From Acidaminobacter sp. (GTDB lineage Bacteria; Bacillota_A; Clostridia; Peptostreptococcales; Acidaminobacteraceae): a stretch of DNA of 64,000 nucleotides. Both the position numbers and the translations under genes were made by a program. Under the pieces are notes generated by a model. It ran no database searches, had not been told where the DNA came from, and was given only the letters and a program-made list of their open reading frames with translations. Where the stretch lies: the NCBI GenBank assembly GCA_009881125.1, contig WXFH01000023.1:1-64000 (forward strand), written 5' to 3'. Below, piece by piece: positions 33,514-41,904 of the stretch; within the stretch, counting starts at the first letter, position 1, and the number at the start of each line of letters is the position of its first letter.

Positions 33514-34122
33514 TTACTTAATTTCCACTTCGGTCACATATAATATCTCGCAGGCGCGATTCCCGGAATCTGTCCGCGTGAGGCTCGACGTCCAGTCCGG
33601 CAGCTGCGGATCAAAGGTCACGCTCACGAGATAGCCTTCCAGCCGAATGAGGTCATGCTTGTCAATTTTCTTGATTTGCTTCAGGATGTCTTCATCTTTA
33701 GGGATCAAGTGCGTGTTCGCAGACTGGATTTGCACATCATAAACACTCACCGGAGCGTTGGGAGAAAGCCGGTAGTAATACCAACGACCAGACTGGGTGT
33801 AGTCAATGGTGTCGTCAATGGCCCTCTGATTCAGATTGCCCCAGGCCAGGGCCAGATCTACCGGCGAAACGGCTGCCGAAGCGTCGCTGGTGTAGTTTTT
33901 GCGGCCTTTGACCACGGCCGTGATCTCATACTCCGCCAGCAGCTCAAGGGTCACTGGTCCGTTCTTCCCCTCGAACTCAATAGTCTCTGGGGCGCTCAGC
34001 TGACGCTGTACGGGTTCGGGGATCTGATCCGGGTAGTTTGGCGTTCGGTTGAGTACCCCTGCGGCGGTTGCGGATACAATGAGGAGGATCAGAAGCAGTA
34101 TGAATTTTTCCATGGTGTTCAT
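33514..34122 (-). CDS. Exported conserved hypothetical protein
   Basis: 202 residues with an N-terminal membrane helix or signal (MEKFILLLILLIVSATAAGV) and a soluble domain containing LAEYEITAVVKGRKNY, SPVDLALAWGNL, SGRWYYYRLSP, SANTHLIPKDEDI and the closing RTDSGNRACEILYV. I recall proteins with the same motif order in many bacteria, function unknown. Three neighbouring minus-strand genes (33514-35832) all look like envelope proteins and may belong together. Confidence 0.7.
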   Translation of the reverse strand: MNTMEKFILLLILLIVSATAAGVLNRTPNYPDQIPEPVQRQLSAPETIEFEGKNGPVTLELLAEYEITAVVKGRKNYTSDASAAVSPVDLALAWGNLNQRAIDDTIDYTQSGRWYYYRLSPNAPVSVYDVQIQSANTHLIPKDEDILKQIKKIDKHDLIRLEGYLVSVTFDPQLPDWTSSLTRTDSGNRACEILYVTEVEIK

Positions 34123-34163
34123 CTCGGGTTCGCCCCCTTGGTGCTGCGTGTTTTGGGTTAAGG

Positions 34164-34174
34164 GACCATCGGCA
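34164..34174 (+). repeat. GACCATCGGCA 11-mer, intergenic copy
   Basis: Exact copy between two minus-strand genes (33514-34122 and 34276-34926), followed by AAGCACTGCCGCC. Confidence 0.6.
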
Positions 34175-34275
34175 AAGCACTGCCGCCTTTGGCCTCTTTA
34201 ACGTGGCTCTATTATAGCAAAAAAATGAGGACGCAGGTGGGTGCGCCCTCAACAAACTTGAATTATTGTGGTTTT

Positions 34276-34926
34276 TCATGGCGCGCTGGGCGCCTGGGAC
34301 GGCCGGCTGTCTGAAGCGGGCTTCAGACCGTAAACCAGCAGGATGAACCAGATTCTGAGCGCCAGCATGGCAATGCCGTAGGCGACGCTGGACTCGAGCA
34401 TTCCCAGCGCCAACCCGGCAATGCCTATGATCGAGGCGCTGACGAGAAGCACGAGATAGAGGCGAAGTCTTTTAAGATAAAATACTTTTCGTTCAGGGTT
34501 GCCCTGGATTTCCAGCAGGCAGGCCGCGCCCGTCAGCAAACAGTAAGCGAGAGCCAGGTCCAGGAGCGCGCCAAGGCCGAAGTTCAGCAGCATGGCCAGT
34601 GGATGCTGTGCAAGGAGCTGACTGTAAAAGGCAGTCGCGACCCTTGGCACGGCGACTAAAGCACTGATCAGGGCCAGTGTCGCCGCACGCTTGAAGTAAT
34701 GGGTTGGAGGATGGACTGTGTCAGTGGAGGTCTCCTCTATGATTGGTTTCGGATGCGCTTCTTCAACTTCAGTGGGAGGGGGTTCATTTATGAGCTGTTT
34801 GATGCCAGACCGAACCATGAGATACGCAGCGAACGCCGGCAGCGGCAGGCCCTCAAATCCGCCGAGGTTGATGTGAAACGTCACAAAGCAGAGACCCCAG
34901 AAGATCCGGTTGAAGCCTTCATGCAT
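34276..34926 (-). CDS. Hypothetical membrane protein, partner of the 34927-35832 gene
   Basis: 216 residues. One or two helices at the N-terminus, a proline- and glutamate-rich cytoplasmic or external loop (about 45-75), then four more helices (LISALVAVPRVATAFY, LLNFGLGALLDLALAYCLL, LVLLVSASIIGIAGLALG, IAMLALRIWFILLVYG). I do not recognise it. Its ATG follows directly on the stop codon of the upstream gene, with GGGGGG inside that gene as ribosome site, so the pair is translationally coupled. Confidence 0.65.
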   Translation of the reverse strand: MHEGFNRIFWGLCFVTFHINLGGFEGLPLPAFAAYLMVRSGIKQLINEPPPTEVEEAHPKPIIEETSTDTVHPPTHYFKRAATLALISALVAVPRVATAFYSQLLAQHPLAMLLNFGLGALLDLALAYCLLTGAACLLEIQGNPERKVFYLKRLRLYLVLLVSASIIGIAGLALGMLESSVAYGIAMLALRIWFILLVYGLKPASDSRPSQAPSAP

Positions 34927-35832
34927 TTAGATGACCCCCCTTGCTCGCAGATAGCGGACCAAGTCTAGAAAGTTTTCAGGCCTGTAGACAGTCTGATTCT
35001 CGATTATGCTCATCAGACGCTGGCTGTAAATCTCGCCCTCTGTCGTCCTATAGGTCAAGACCGGCGTCAGATCATAAACCGTGAATTGCTGTGTGATCTC
35101 CCAAGGCCCTTTTGGGACGGCAGTCGTATGGACTGAATCCCCTTCTGAAAGTTTGGCGCCTTTCAGCTTAGCTGCGCTTTCGCCGTTGATTTTGATTTCG
35201 AACAGCGCCTCAAGCTTAGACATCAAAGGTGACTTGACCTCAAGGACCTCCATGGGGATCTCGACTAAAAAGTTGGACTCATAGGCATGGTCCGAAGATC
35301 CACCGCTGCTTCGGTGCTCAAAATGCCCCTCTGGCAGCTCGACTCCGGAAAGATAGATTTCACCAATTTCAACCGTTTCCCTCTCGCCATTTGCATAGTA
35401 GAGCTCCGCACAGGTCAATTTAACCGGTCCGAAGGGCTCTGCCTCCAGTAAGTCTATGGAGACCATAAGGGTATTGAAATTATAGCGCCCAATGGTCGTT
35501 TTCCCGACAGGCGTCCCCATGAAGCTGGTCAGGCCAGCCCCCGGCTCATAATAGATCCTGGTCTGATCCTCAGGCCAGGGTGCTTCCGGGAAGATCACGC
35601 GCTCAATCACGCGCTCGTCCGTCACATCCATCAGAAACGGCATTGGCAGCATCACTTGTTGGAAGGCCGGATAGCCCTCAGGTGTTGTTCTGACAATGCT
35701 GGTGTTTTCCCGAAACTGCTCGAAGAAAACCGGTCCTTCTAATTTTACAGACCACCAGAAGCTCAGCGCGGCCAGGGTCGACAATGAGATCAAGATTAAA
35801 CCGGTGATGAACAGGCGTCGATTCGTCTTCAA
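34927..35832 (-). CDS. Hypothetical membrane-anchored protein
   Basis: 301 residues with one N-terminal helix (FITGLILISLSTLAALSFWW) and a large extracytoplasmic domain rich in beta strands, no cysteines in recognisable motifs. I do not recognise the family. The start is a TTG, seven bases after GGGAGG. The next gene abuts it. An upstream copy of GACCATCGGCA lies about 75 bases before the start. Confidence 0.65.
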   Translation of the reverse strand: MKTNRRLFITGLILISLSTLAALSFWWSVKLEGPVFFEQFRENTSIVRTTPEGYPAFQQVMLPMPFLMDVTDERVIERVIFPEAPWPEDQTRIYYEPGAGLTSFMGTPVGKTTIGRYNFNTLMVSIDLLEAEPFGPVKLTCAELYYANGERETVEIGEIYLSGVELPEGHFEHRSSGGSSDHAYESNFLVEIPMEVLEVKSPLMSKLEALFEIKINGESAAKLKGAKLSEGDSVHTTAVPKGPWEITQQFTVYDLTPVLTYRTTEGEIYSQRLMSIIENQTVYRPENFLDLVRYLRARGVI

Positions 35833-35906
35833 CTGAATTCCTCCCTTTGCTTGGCGTTACTGCAGATTCCATCGCTGCAAATTCCATTGATGATGAAAAT
35901 ATTTTT

Positions 35907-35917
35907 TGCCGATGGTC
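35907..35917 (-). repeat. GACCATCGGCA 11-mer, intergenic copy
   Basis: Exact copy on the minus strand followed by six As, in the leader region of the 34927-35832 gene. Confidence 0.6.
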
Positions 35918-36020
35918 GTTATCCTTTTACAATATTGTATCATACTGGTAAAGGCGGAGCGAGGCGCATGACGGTTTTAAAATGAGCATTTCCTAAAATA
36001 TTGCAATTACTAAGTGAAAG

Positions 36021-36154
36021 GAGTGTCTGACACCGAGTTGCACTGAGTGTCAGACACCGAGTTGTACTGAGTGTCTGACACCGGGTTGAAATGAGTGTCT
36101 GACACCAAGTTGAACTGAGTGTCTGACACCAAGTTAAAAAGAGTGCCAGAGCTC
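36021..36154. repeat. 24-bp tandem array, five units plus a degenerate sixth
   Basis: Units start at 36021, 36045, 36069, 36093 and 36117, each GAGTGTCWGACACCRRGTT plus a variable tail, exactly 24 bases long. The sixth (36141) decays to GAGTGCCAGAGCTC. The rest of the 35833-36244 gap is AT-rich, with no gene. Confidence 0.9.
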
Positions 36155-36244
36155 ACTTTTTTTATGTACAAAAGTTGTTTTTTTTCATAATTAGGTATCT
36201 ATATCAATACAAGAAAGTTTAAATTACGTGAAATTGTCGAGAGG

Positions 36245-36796
36245 ATGATTCAATTGTCTAAAGCTTTGCTGGTCATAGATGTCCAAAATGAATATTTCAC
36301 CGGAAAACTCCCAATATTTAACCGGGATGCCAGTCTGAAAAACATCCTTAAAGCCATTGAGTATGCAAATACCAATGGTATTAAGGTCATTCTGATCAAA
36401 CATATCATTCCGAGTCCGGAAGCACCTGTATTCGCCGTTCACTCCTATGGGGCAGAGATTAAGCAGGAAGTAGCAGAGCAACCCCATAATCTGATCATTG
36501 AGAAGCACCTCCCGGGCAGCTTTACCGGCACCCCACTGGAAGAATGGCTCAGATCCAATCAAATCGACACTTTGACGATCTGCGGATACATGACCCACAT
36601 GTGCTGCGACACGACCTCCAGACAAGCGGTACATCTCGGATTTAAAGTTGAATTTCTGTCCGACGCCACCGGCACTCTTGACTTATCGAACAAAGCCGGG
36701 ACCATAGATGCCAACACGCTTCACGAAACTATCCTGATAGTCCAGGCATCACGATTTGCAGATGTCTTAACGACTGAAGCGTGGTGTCAGCTCTGA
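36245..36796 (+). CDS. Isochorismatase-family cysteine hydrolase
   Basis: 183 residues. ALLVIDVQNEYFTG carries the catalytic Asp, IIEKHLPGSFTGT the Lys, and CGYMTHMCCDTTSRQAVHLG the Cys and the cis-peptide region, the full triad of this family (nicotinamidases, isochorismatases, carbamoylases). The substrate cannot be told. The ATG at 36245 is very close to GAGAGG; a TTG nine bases on (36254) has better spacing and may be the real start. Stand-alone, followed by a dehydrogenase gene 78 bases on. Confidence 0.88.
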   Translation: MIQLSKALLVIDVQNEYFTGKLPIFNRDASLKNILKAIEYANTNGIKVILIKHIIPSPEAPVFAVHSYGAEIKQEVAEQPHNLIIEKHLPGSFTGTPLEEWLRSNQIDTLTICGYMTHMCCDTTSRQAVHLGFKVEFLSDATGTLDLSNKAGTIDANTLHETILIVQASRFADVLTTEAWCQL

Positions 36797-36874
36797 TTCA
36801 GCCCGCAACAAGTTAAATTGCATACAACTTAATTCACTTTCTTCACTCACCAACTTGAAGAGGAGGACCTCAAC

Positions 36875-37792
36875 ATGCTGAAAATACTGGCAAATGATGG
36901 TTTGGACTCCATTGCATCGGACTGTCTGTCAGAAAAAGGCCATACCATCGATACCACCCATTTTGATCCTGAGCCTCTTAAAGAGGTCATAGGAGACTAT
37001 GATGTTATTATTGTCAGATCCGCCACAACCTTGGATCAAACGACCCTCGACGCAGCCTTACAGCCTGGCTCCAAACTTAAACTGATCATCCGTGCCGGCG
37101 TCGGTCTCGACAACATTGATGTCGATTACGCCACTGCGAAAGGCTTAGGCGTCCGCAACACGCCAAACTCCAGCAGCACCTCCGTAGCAGAACTGGCGCT
37201 GGGACACATGTTCAACCTTGCCCGCCATATCCACCTTTCCAACATCACAATCCGTAAGGGCGAATGGAACAAAAAGCACTACAATGGCATCCAGCTTTAC
37301 GGAAGAACTTTAGGCATCATAGGGTTTGGCCGCATTGGACAGGAGATCGCCGCCAAGGCCCATGCCCTCGGCATGAACATCCTTTATTACCAACGCAGCG
37401 GCCCAAAAGCCAGTCATGAAGACTTCAAATTTGTCGATCTCGACACACTCCTCAAAGAGTCAGATTTTATTACCCTCCACACGCCGTCCAATCCGGATGG
37501 TCGCGCTATCCTGGATGCTGAAACCATTCAAAAAATAAAAAAAGGCGCCTACGTCATCAACACCGCCAGAGGCAGTCTGATTGACTACGACGCCCTTCTC
37601 GATGCCCTCGACAGCGGCCACCTCTCCGGGGCAGGACTGGATGTCTATACGGAAGAACCGCCACTCAATCCGAGATTGACGCAGCATCCAAAGATTTCTA
37701 TGACACCGCACATAGGCGCTTCCACTGAGGAAGCACAGCGCGGCATTGGCGCTGAGGTGTGTGATGTGATCACACAGTATTTTATGCCATGA
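36875..37792 (+). CDS. D-isomer-specific 2-hydroxyacid dehydrogenase (SerA-like)
   Basis: 305 residues. LGIIGFGRIGQEIAAKAHALG is the NAD loop, NTARGSLIDYDALLDAL and LDVYTEEPPLNP carry the active-site Arg-region and Glu, and MTPHIGASTEEAQRGIG has the catalytic His. The sequence is closest in feel to D-3-phosphoglycerate dehydrogenase, but it lacks the C-terminal ACT domain, so it is a short SerA-like enzyme. GAGGAGG precedes the ATG. Two strong hairpins follow. Confidence 0.87.
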   Translation: MLKILANDGLDSIASDCLSEKGHTIDTTHFDPEPLKEVIGDYDVIIVRSATTLDQTTLDAALQPGSKLKLIIRAGVGLDNIDVDYATAKGLGVRNTPNSSSTSVAELALGHMFNLARHIHLSNITIRKGEWNKKHYNGIQLYGRTLGIIGFGRIGQEIAAKAHALGMNILYYQRSGPKASHEDFKFVDLDTLLKESDFITLHTPSNPDGRAILDAETIQKIKKGAYVINTARGSLIDYDALLDALDSGHLSGAGLDVYTEEPPLNPRLTQHPKISMTPHIGASTEEAQRGIGAEVCDVITQYFMP

Positions 37793-37802
37793 CAACAATG
37801 GA

Positions 37803-37828
37803 GGGGAAGGCGCCGGAGCGCCTTCCCC
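37803..37828. terminator. First hairpin after the dehydrogenase gene
   Basis: GGGGAAGGCGC pairs with GCGCCTTCCCC over a CGGA tetraloop, ten bases after the stop. No T tract follows. Confidence 0.7.
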
Positions 37829-37850
37829 CCTTCCGCTGTTTCAAGCAGAA

Positions 37851-37905
37851 GAAGCCTGCGTCGCGGGGAAAGCTGAATCCCAGCTTTCCCCGCGACGCAG
37901 GCTTC
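37851..37905. repeat. Very long perfect hairpin between convergent genes
   Basis: A 25-bp perfect inverted repeat (arms 37851-37875 and 37881-37905, beginning GAAGCCTGCGTCGCGGGG) with a five-base loop. It sits between the convergent dehydrogenase and metallophosphoesterase genes; GTTCCTTTT follows on the plus strand, so it may also serve as a terminator. Confidence 0.85.
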
Positions 37906-37929
37906 GTTCCTTTTCAAGTCAACGCGACA

Positions 37930-38847
37930 TCATACCACTTCATTAAACTGATACTTTTTCAAGTCATACTTTGAGACAAATTGCGGTCCTCTGAGCACCT
38001 GTCTCTCAACTCTCAGGAGTCCGTGCTGATCTGTGCGAATCCGCCATTCCACCAGCATGACCGTATTGTTTACGATCTCTATGCCAGTGACACCTTTGGT
38101 ATGCACCCCGCAGCCCGAATTGAAATAGGGGAGCTCTCCGTGCTTTGGAAACTTTGGCCGGTGGGTGTGCCCGCAAATCAGCATCATCCGGTGTTTATAA
38201 ATCCATTTGTTGTAGTTGCGTTCGATCTTGTGCATCTTATGTACGTTTTTCGCCGGACTCGCCGGATTTCTGAACCCTATCATGTGCATGAACCGCCAGA
38301 AATAGCGCAGCGACAGCATTGAAAAACGCCACATCTGGTCATTCATGAAATCGCCCTGGTGGCCGTGCAGCGCCAAAATCTCCTGGCCCGTATCCTTATG
38401 CTTGAGAAGCAGCGCTTCATGGGCAGTTAAGCCTTCAAAGAGCTCACAATCTTCTTCGTTGTACTCATCGAAAAAGTGATACAAATTGTGCTGCAGATAA
38501 GCCTGATCTTTCAAATACATATTATGATTCCCGTAGAGCAAAATCATCCTGTTGTCATCATGAAACTTCTTAAGCATGTCATAGACGTCGCTGTGAGCAA
38601 AACGGATATGCTTGAACTTTGAGTGTTCCCATAGTTCTTCGCCATCGCCGGTTTCGACAAAGGTAAAGCCTTCGTTGTAATAATAGTCGAGGGCACTCAG
38701 GAACGTGTTCTGATTTCGTGCAAATTCATCAGAGAGACTATTGTCTCCGCGGTGCGCGTCGCTAAAAAAGACATAACGTGAATTTTCATCGAAGAGCTCA
38801 ACACGGGCGCCGGTGTAGGCCTCGGTCAGCCTTTGGTCTGTGAACAT
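37930..38847 (-). CDS. Calcineurin-like metallophosphoesterase
   Basis: About 305 residues. FFSDAHRGDNSLSDEF (D-x-H in a slightly unusual form), ETGDGEELWE, LLYGNHNMYL, LALHGHQGDF and ICGHTHRPKF are the five metal-binding blocks of the family. It resembles LpxH-like enzymes in motif form, but the organism is not expected to make lipid A, so the substrate is probably a different phosphoester. The ATG at 38847 is preceded by GAGGCG; the ATG six bases out is too close to it. Confidence 0.87.
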   Translation of the reverse strand: MFTDQRLTEAYTGARVELFDENSRYVFFSDAHRGDNSLSDEFARNQNTFLSALDYYYNEGFTFVETGDGEELWEHSKFKHIRFAHSDVYDMLKKFHDDNRMILLYGNHNMYLKDQAYLQHNLYHFFDEYNEEDCELFEGLTAHEALLLKHKDTGQEILALHGHQGDFMNDQMWRFSMLSLRYFWRFMHMIGFRNPASPAKNVHKMHKIERNYNKWIYKHRMMLICGHTHRPKFPKHGELPYFNSGCGVHTKGVTGIEIVNNTVMLVEWRIRTDQHGLLRVERQVLRGPQFVSKYDLKKYQFNEVV

Positions 38848-38906
38848 GGTCATCGCCTCGATTGTGGGGGTATACTCGGCATCTGGGATTGGATGCCTTG
38901 TTGGAA

Positions 38907-38917
38907 AACCATCGGCA
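38907..38917 (+). repeat. Variant of the GACCATCGGCA 11-mer
   Basis: AACCATCGGCA, one mismatch, followed by AAAAA that is the T tract of the ppk terminator on the other strand. Confidence 0.5.
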
Positions 38918-38962
38918 AAAACAGGTTCTGTATGAGGTGCTCATAGTGTGAACCTGTCTTTT
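38916..38962. terminator. Terminator of ppk (bidirectional)
   Basis: ACAGGTTC at 38921-38928 pairs with GAACCTGT at 38950-38957, flanked by an A tract and a T tract. Leftwards it ends ppk. Confidence 0.82.
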
Positions 38963-39044
38963 TCATTAAAATCTATACCCGTTTCCAGAGTCCATGTCTC
39001 TATTTTCTAAAATTTTTCGATCGACACGCTGGTCAACCGTGACA

Positions 39045-41195
39045 TCATTTTTTAAACCTTGCAGCCACATCCTCGAGCCAGCGCTTCAGGGATTTATTGT
39101 CAGCTGTGAACACTGCGACTCTTCGAACAGCCTGGGCCATCATCTGTTCCTGGCAGTCAACCACAGTATGTGCCTCAGTCGTCACCGGCATATAGCTGCC
39201 CTCAGCGGTTATGGTTCGGGCCTTTACATTGTCCTGAAGCTGGAGCTCCAGCATTTCAAGGAGGCGCTTTTTAATGGTCATGTCCTGGATAGGACACGCT
39301 ATTTCAATGCGTTTGACTGTATTGCGCGTCATGAGATCCGCAGAGGAGATATAGAGTTTCAGGTCCTGAATGCTGTCCTCCGGATCGCCAAAGCAGAATA
39401 CCCTGGCATGCTCCAGATACCTGCCCACGATGCTCCGAATCCACACATGATCCGTCTTTCCCGGAACCCCGGGCAAAAGACAGCAAATGCTTCGAATGAT
39501 CAGCCGGACCGGCACGCCCGCCTGGGACGCCTCGGCCAAGGCATCGATAACCTCCCTGTCTGAGAGTGAATTCAATTTCATGAGAATGCCGCTGCGCTTT
39601 CCGCTCCTTGCTTTTTCCGTCTCATTTTCAATGAGCTTCAGGATAGGATCTTTGAGTTCAAAGGGCGACACGAGGAGCTCTGAGTACTCGCCTTCCAGAT
39701 TTGAAATCAGGATACGCTTGAAAAACAAACCGGCATCGGTCCCAATAGCCTCATCTGCCGTCAGGAGCGACAAATCCGTGTAGAGCTTCGCAGTTTTTTC
39801 ATTGAAATTGCCTGTGCCTATGTGGGTAATGTAGCTCAGTTTATTCTTGTCACGACGCGTGATCAGGCAGATCTTGGAGTGAATCTTAAACTTCTCAAAG
39901 CCGTAAACGACCTTACAGCCAGCCTCTTCCAGCCGCTCCGCCCACTCGATGTTGTTGATTTCATCAAAACGCGCCCGAAGTTCCATTATGACGATGACTT
40001 CTTTCTTGTTTTCCACTGCGTCAATCAGGTATTCAGCTAGCTTTGACTTTCTGTCAATCCTATAAAGGGTAATCTTGATGCTGATCACCGTAGGATCAAT
40101 GGAGGCCTCACGAATTAGATTTAAAACGGGATCCATGGCGTCATAAGGGTAGTGCAGCAGCAAATCCTTTTTCATGATCTGCCGGATAATGCTTTCGGAC
40201 GGATTGACATCAGCGCTGTTCTGAGGCTCAAAGGGCTGGTAGGTGAGATGGTGCCGTGCTACAGCCGTCAGTCGGCTTTCCAGTTCAAAAACATAGGTCA
40301 TATCGAGCGGTGTTTTGCTGTAATAAACTTGAGTGAGGTCGAGATTCAAACGACTGCATAAAAAACTTGAGAACTCAACGCTCAGCTTGTTCTGCTGCTC
40401 CAGGCGAACCGGGGCTAGGCGAGCCCTGAGTTTCACAATTTTCTTCATGTGACTCCTGAAGTTTTCATCTACTTCAAACGCCTCATCATCCGGTTGGATA
40501 TCCGCGTTTCGGGTGACGCTGATCACCGTTTTTTCGAGGATCTCGTACATTTCAAAGACATCCGGGGCGTATTGGAGGATCAGGTCTTCAATCAGAATAT
40601 ACCGGAGTGATTTACCCGGCAGATAAACCACTCTTGGCAATGACCTGGGTACAGGTATCAGACCGTATTGCGTTACCTCTTTGGATTTCAGCATCACCGC
40701 AATGGTCAGCGCCTTATTCTCAAGATGCGGGAACGGATGGTGCGGGCTGATCACCTGAGGTGACAGCACTGGCATCACCTGAGTCTTGAAATAGGTTTGG
40801 ATCACCTTCTTGTCCTTACCTTCGAGTTCTGCCACCTTCAGCCGTTCGATCTCGTATTGCCCCAGAAACATCTCCACATTTTGAATAGTTTTGTCCCTGT
40901 GTGCATACAGCGGCTTGACGGCTTTATAAATTGCCTTCAGCTGCTCTGCCGGCGTCATGCCGGACTTGTTGTCTATCATGGTCTTTTGGAGCATGGACAG
41001 GTCAAGCAGGCTCCCCACACGGATCATGAAAAATTCATCCAGGTTGCTGGAAAAAATCGACACGAACTTTAGCCGCTCCATAATAGGAACGGCCGGATCA
41101 TTGGCCTCATTTAAGACCCGTTCATTAAATTTCAGCCAGGACAGATCCCGGTTCTGCGTATAGGTGTAATCAATATAGTCCTTGGGCTTTTGCAT
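39045..41195 (-). CDS. ppk: Polyphosphate kinase 1
   Basis: 716 residues, the usual PPK1 length. An N-terminal helical domain (DLSWLKFNERVLNEAND) is followed by the middle domain with RIGSLLDL-type helices, and two PLD-like C-terminal domains. IKITLYRIDRKSKLAEYLIDAVENKKEVIVIMELRARFDE and FKIHSKICLI carry the conserved residues including the autophosphorylated His; GTGNFNEKTAKLYTDLSL is the second PLD-like block. It polymerises phosphate from ATP. AGGAGA precedes the ATG, 18 bases after the flavodoxin gene, so these two are one operon. Confidence 0.95.
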   Translation of the reverse strand: MQKPKDYIDYTYTQNRDLSWLKFNERVLNEANDPAVPIMERLKFVSIFSSNLDEFFMIRVGSLLDLSMLQKTMIDNKSGMTPAEQLKAIYKAVKPLYAHRDKTIQNVEMFLGQYEIERLKVAELEGKDKKVIQTYFKTQVMPVLSPQVISPHHPFPHLENKALTIAVMLKSKEVTQYGLIPVPRSLPRVVYLPGKSLRYILIEDLILQYAPDVFEMYEILEKTVISVTRNADIQPDDEAFEVDENFRSHMKKIVKLRARLAPVRLEQQNKLSVEFSSFLCSRLNLDLTQVYYSKTPLDMTYVFELESRLTAVARHHLTYQPFEPQNSADVNPSESIIRQIMKKDLLLHYPYDAMDPVLNLIREASIDPTVISIKITLYRIDRKSKLAEYLIDAVENKKEVIVIMELRARFDEINNIEWAERLEEAGCKVVYGFEKFKIHSKICLITRRDKNKLSYITHIGTGNFNEKTAKLYTDLSLLTADEAIGTDAGLFFKRILISNLEGEYSELLVSPFELKDPILKLIENETEKARSGKRSGILMKLNSLSDREVIDALAEASQAGVPVRLIIRSICCLLPGVPGKTDHVWIRSIVGRYLEHARVFCFGDPEDSIQDLKLYISSADLMTRNTVKRIEIACPIQDMTIKKRLLEMLELQLQDNVKARTITAEGSYMPVTTEAHTVVDCQEQMMAQAVRRVAVFTADNKSLKRWLEDVAARFKK

Positions 41196-41213
41196 AGTCG
41201 TTCTCCTGTCCGC

Positions 41214-41744
41214 TTATTTGATGATCTGGCTCTTTCTCAGCCATGCTGCGAGATCTTCCCGGAACATTTCAGGGGATAACACCTGATTCGCACGCTCCTC
41301 AGCTCCCACAGTCGCCAACATCTTAGAGGTGAAGCCGATGGTCTCCACCACCACGCCCCCTTTTTGTTCTATACGCTTTCGTACGGAATCCATGACCTTT
41401 TGCGATGGCACATTGTCAGCCATTGTCATAAAGAGCCATACTTTTTTGTTTTTAAAATTTTCACGCTTCAGAAAAGCATTGATGGCCGGTGTCGTGTTGC
41501 CTGCCCAAACCTGGATACCGAGAAAAAGATTGTCATAGGTCTCCAATGATATGGAAAGAGGCTTTATATCGCTTTTAAAATGAAACCACGCGCCCATGGC
41601 CGCCATTGGAATACTGCCAAAAGGTCTAGGTTTCGCTTCTTCAATTCGTTCAAGCGCAAATCCAGTCTGAGCGTGGAGCTCCTGTGCGACAGACGCCGTA
41701 TTGCCCGTCCAGGAATAATACACTATTAGACTTTGGCCTTCCAT
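41214..41744 (-). CDS. Flavodoxin-like protein
   Basis: About 176 residues. SLIVYYSWTGNTASVAQELH is the FMN phosphate loop (SxTGNT) and LFLGIQVWAGNTTPAINAFL the isoalloxazine-contacting segment of long-chain or FldA-related flavodoxins (Flavodoxin_4 type). The ATG at 41744 has GGAAGTGG upstream. The longer frame opens at 41852 inside a repeat and is not credible. It precedes ppk by 18 bases; the functional link is unclear. Confidence 0.82.
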   Translation of the reverse strand: MEGQSLIVYYSWTGNTASVAQELHAQTGFALERIEEAKPRPFGSIPMAAMGAWFHFKSDIKPLSISLETYDNLFLGIQVWAGNTTPAINAFLKRENFKNKKVWLFMTMADNVPSQKVMDSVRKRIEQKGGVVVETIGFTSKMLATVGAEERANQVLSPEMFREDLAAWLRKSQIIK

Positions 41745-41813
41745 GCCAACCACTTCCTTTCCTGAAAATCCTATACCCATTCCGGAGGCTTGAATATCAT
41801 AAAACCATTGGAA

Positions 41814-41862
41814 AGCAGAGGGGATGAAGCTGGTGTCTGACACCGACTTCATCCCCTCTGCT
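41814..41862. repeat. GTGTCTGACAC palindrome embedded in a longer hairpin
   Basis: GCAGAGGGGATGAAG pairs with CTTCATCCCCTCTGC around an inner GGTGTCTGACACC core with two mismatches, followed by TTATTTT on the plus strand. Here the repeat is the loop end of a terminator-like stem. Confidence 0.8.
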
Positions 41863-41874
41863 TATTTTGAAGTT

Positions 41875-41901
41875 GAAACTCGGTGTCTGACACCGAGTTT
41901 C
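41875..41901. repeat. Perfect 27-bp GTGTCTGACAC palindrome
   Basis: GAAACTCGGTGTC and its complement around a central T. It ends three bases from the alkaline phosphatase stop (41905), on its 3' side. Its arms are identical to those of the copies at 43437 and 55167. Confidence 0.9.
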
Positions 41902-41904
41902 TAT

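Noticed and set aside
36021..36154. CRISPR array
   Set aside because: Units are contiguous 24-bp palindromic repeats with no unique spacers and no cas genes nearby; the same holds for 62304-62441.
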